Assembly: GCA_002261195.1 (NCBI GenBank)
Contig: MVBO01000198.1
Span: 1 to 20,902 of the forward strand
Direction of reading: 5' to 3'
DNA length: 20,902 nt
DNA from: Bifiguratus adelaidae
Lineage: Eukaryota > Mucoromycota > Endogonomycetes > Endogonales
Part shown: in pieces, positions 19,427-20,902 of the stretch
Layout: each line of letters begins with the position of its first letter
Position numbering within the stretch: position 1 is the first letter of the stretch
Translations under genes and position numbers: made by a program
Notes under the pieces: model-generated
What the model was told of the DNA's origin: nothing
Database searches by the model: none
What the model saw: the letters and a program-made list of their open reading frames with translations, nothing else

Positions 19427-20596
19427 ATGCTTCTCTTCGCAATTGCATTTGCTTCATTTGCCGTGGTTGCACGGTCGTTTCAATTTGCGCCTGAAAAAGG
19501 CTATCCTCTTGGCGACGGGGCGGTAAGAAGATGGAGACGGTGGTATGTGACGACGCTTGCTGACGAGCTCTAGGTGTTACATGGAGTGCCCGTACCATAC
19601 AATCTAAGCATGTCGCAGACACTTGGAGGTACAATTTTCAGTCAGCTTTCCCTACCTGTTTACTAAATTTTGTAGGTTTCTGTTCCATTTTCTTCGTTCT
19701 GGTCGTCATCCTTCATTCACGCATCTGACAACCACGACTACTTGTTGGTGTCACACACAATGCCCAATCTCACGTCCGGTGCCAATACCGGTTTCTACCG
19801 CATGTCACTGTTGGATATCACCTACCCGTCTTTCTACGCACAGGTTGCCCATCCCGTGAACTCTTCACTTGGAGTTCAACCCAGTTTCAACATCACATTC
19901 GACCATTATGGCTATGAGTCGCTCAGCACCGACCAATTGTCGAAACTGCACACGTGGAGTACCGTGCCTGAACTAACTTTCGACCTCACAATTAACGGCA
20001 CTGCCACAGCATTACTCGACGGTGGGGTAGGGACGTTCTACTTTGGAAGTGGACCGATGGTAAATGAATGGGGAATGCCCGCATGCGCAACATCAGGTAC
20101 ATTCGTGGCGAAAGGAAAGACGCTTACCGTTGACCCAATGCGCTCCTTTACTTGGTATGATCGACAGTGGGATGGTGGCCTTGTCAGCAATTGGACTTGA
20201 TTCGAGCTCCATTTTGGTACCGAGGACAAAAGTGACGACCCGCCAGCCAAGGTCAGCCTCTGGGTCGTCGATCCTGTGGATAACCCACGCATTCAATATG
20301 CGACGTTACGTTTCGAAGATGGCGTCCAGCAAGTTATACCTGTTAGCTCCTACACAGCAAAAACAGAGCGAGTGTACAGATCTCCTGCCAGCGGAGTAGT
20401 CTATCCACTGGACTGGGAAATTAGCTTAGCCGATGGCACCGACCTAACTATTTCATCCATACGACCCGACCAGGAAATGGTCGGCAACTCCTTGATCTCT
20501 ACCGTTTACGAGGGCTTTGTGAATGTGAAAGTCAAGAAAAACAATTCGCGAAAGGTATCCTCCGCATTTGGTGTCGTAGAGATGGTCAACATCTGA
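19427..20596 (+). pseudogene. secreted CrtC/AttH-like (lipocalin-fold) protein with an in-frame TGA
   Basis: The gene opens with a signal peptide (MLLFAIAFASFAVVARS); exon 1 is 19427-19522. Exon 2 (19574-19628) encodes VLHGVPVPYNLSMSQTLGG. The third exon begins after a clear CTAA branch and TAG acceptor at 19675. Landmarks of the CrtC/AttH family follow: SSSFIHASDNHDYLLVSH, YRMSLLDITYPSFY, GGVGTFYFGSGPMVNEWGMP, TSGTFVAKGKTLTVDP, SFTWYDRQWDGG and, near the end, STVYEGFVNVKVK and AFGVVEMV. The family includes hydroxyneurosporene synthase, kievitone hydratase-like enzymes and fungal Diels-Alderases. Two lesions are visible. A TGA at 20198-20200 falls in NWT*FELHF, where the family has NWTWFELHL, and the frame then stays open for about 131 codons to TGA at 20594. 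Also, exon 2 ends in phase 1 while exon 3 reads in phase 0, implying a one-base indel near 19676-19700 or a splice site I missed. Full length would be about 357 aa, normal for the family. Most likely a recent pseudogene; assembly error is the alternative. Confidence 0.72.
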
Positions 20597-20753
20597 TTTG
20601 GGTGTTGCTGGGTCGAGATGACGCCCTAGTGTTGGATAATCGTTAAAGGAAGGGAAGGATTGGTTTTTAGATACGATGATGAGTCCTCAAATAAATAATC
20701 GTACTGTCTTCATTTCCTTGTTTACTTTTATCCATTGCTCGACATGAGGGACA

Positions 20754-20902
20754 TCATCCTTGACCAAGAGGAAGGCCAATTAATCTGCAGCGCAGAGAGC
20801 CGTTTTCCCACGTGTATGTCCCTTCCTTGGTTTGCTATTAAGCGTTATTAAGGCTAACTTACGTATTTCCAATAACTATGGTGTCATGAATTAGTCTCTG
20901 AT
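20754..20902 (-). CDS. possible 3' end of a minus-strand gene (partial)
   Basis: On the minus strand an exon entering from the window edge reads RLIHDTIVIGNT and meets a perfect GTAAGT donor at 20862. A 78-nt intron ends at a TGCAG acceptor (20785), and the next exon reads LIGLPLGQG before TGA at 20756-20754. Splice signals and phase agree, but the coding segment is too short to identify. A short open frame just downstream (VKDDVPHVEQW) competes but has no acceptor in phase. Confidence 0.3.

Noticed and set aside
15577-20596. Reassignment of TGA to tryptophan in the nuclear code, suggested by TGA at Trp positions and by nine confident genes ending only in TAA or TAG
   Set aside because: The intact genes, including UBP12 and OPT with many Trp codons, use TGG throughout and contain no in-frame TGA. 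One of the relic stops is TAG, which is a genuine terminator of several genes here. The relic also has frameshifts. Mutational decay explains the pattern better.
20690-20780. Short minus-strand frame reading VKDDVPHVEQWIKVNKE
   Set aside because: A stop lies just before it and no acceptor is in phase; it also overlaps the AT-rich 3' region of the CrtC-like gene.

Overview
This is nuclear DNA from a filamentous or yeast-like fungus. It has spliced eukaryotic genes on both strands, a stand-alone saccharopine dehydrogenase (LYS9, of the fungal alpha-aminoadipate lysine pathway) and fungal-type transporters and secreted proteins. Splice junctions could be placed by eye for eight genes. Seven of them carry 25 introns of only 44-100 nt (mostly about 45-65), with GTAAGT/GTGAGT-like donors, CTAAC/CTGAC/CTAAT-like branch sites and TAG/CAG acceptors. 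LYS9 is not fused to a spermidine synthase. From general knowledge, that fusion is typical of basidiomycetes, so this argues weakly against a basidiomycete; I do not place the genome further.

Left part (1-14.5 kb) is dense housekeeping territory. In order: the last codons of a + strand gene; a secreted CREG-like protein (-); a CorA-type Mg2+ transporter (-) divergent from a membrane-anchored GDSL esterase (+), with 78 bp between start codons; the histone chaperone ASF1 (-), which converges on the esterase; an alanine-glyoxylate/serine-pyruvate aminotransferase (+) divergent from ASF1; a DUSP-type ubiquitin protease of the Ubp12/USP4/15 class (+); and an intronless OPT oligopeptide transporter (-) converging on it. 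The gene models close with consistent phases and family-typical lengths. Several genes differ from what a plain open-frame reading gives: CREG needs six exons, ASF1 needs a fourth exon, and LYS9 needs an 8-nt first exon.

Right part (14.5-20.9 kb) is looser. Around intact LYS9 lie two damaged genes for secreted proteins. One is a GH25 lysozyme relic (-) with at least two frameshifts, three in-frame stops and a changed catalytic motif. The other is a CrtC/AttH-like lipocalin-fold protein (+) with an in-frame TGA and a splice-phase mismatch. All four internal stops I can align sit where these families have tryptophan, which fits G-to-A decay. Two short TTAGGG-type telomere-like motifs bracket a poorly coding stretch between LYS9 and the CrtC-like gene. 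The window ends with what may be the 3' end of a minus-strand gene.

Regulatory sequence is readable in places: two MluI boxes (ACGCGT) and an E-box upstream of ASF1, a Gcn4-type TGAGTCA, a CRE palindrome and a TATA box upstream of LYS9, and TATA boxes before OPT, the lysozyme relic and the CrtC-like gene. I see no tRNA, rRNA, CRISPR array or intact mobile element. I found no convincing new multi-gene system. The most interesting items are the decaying secreted-enzyme genes and the in-frame stop created by retention of the last ASF1 intron.
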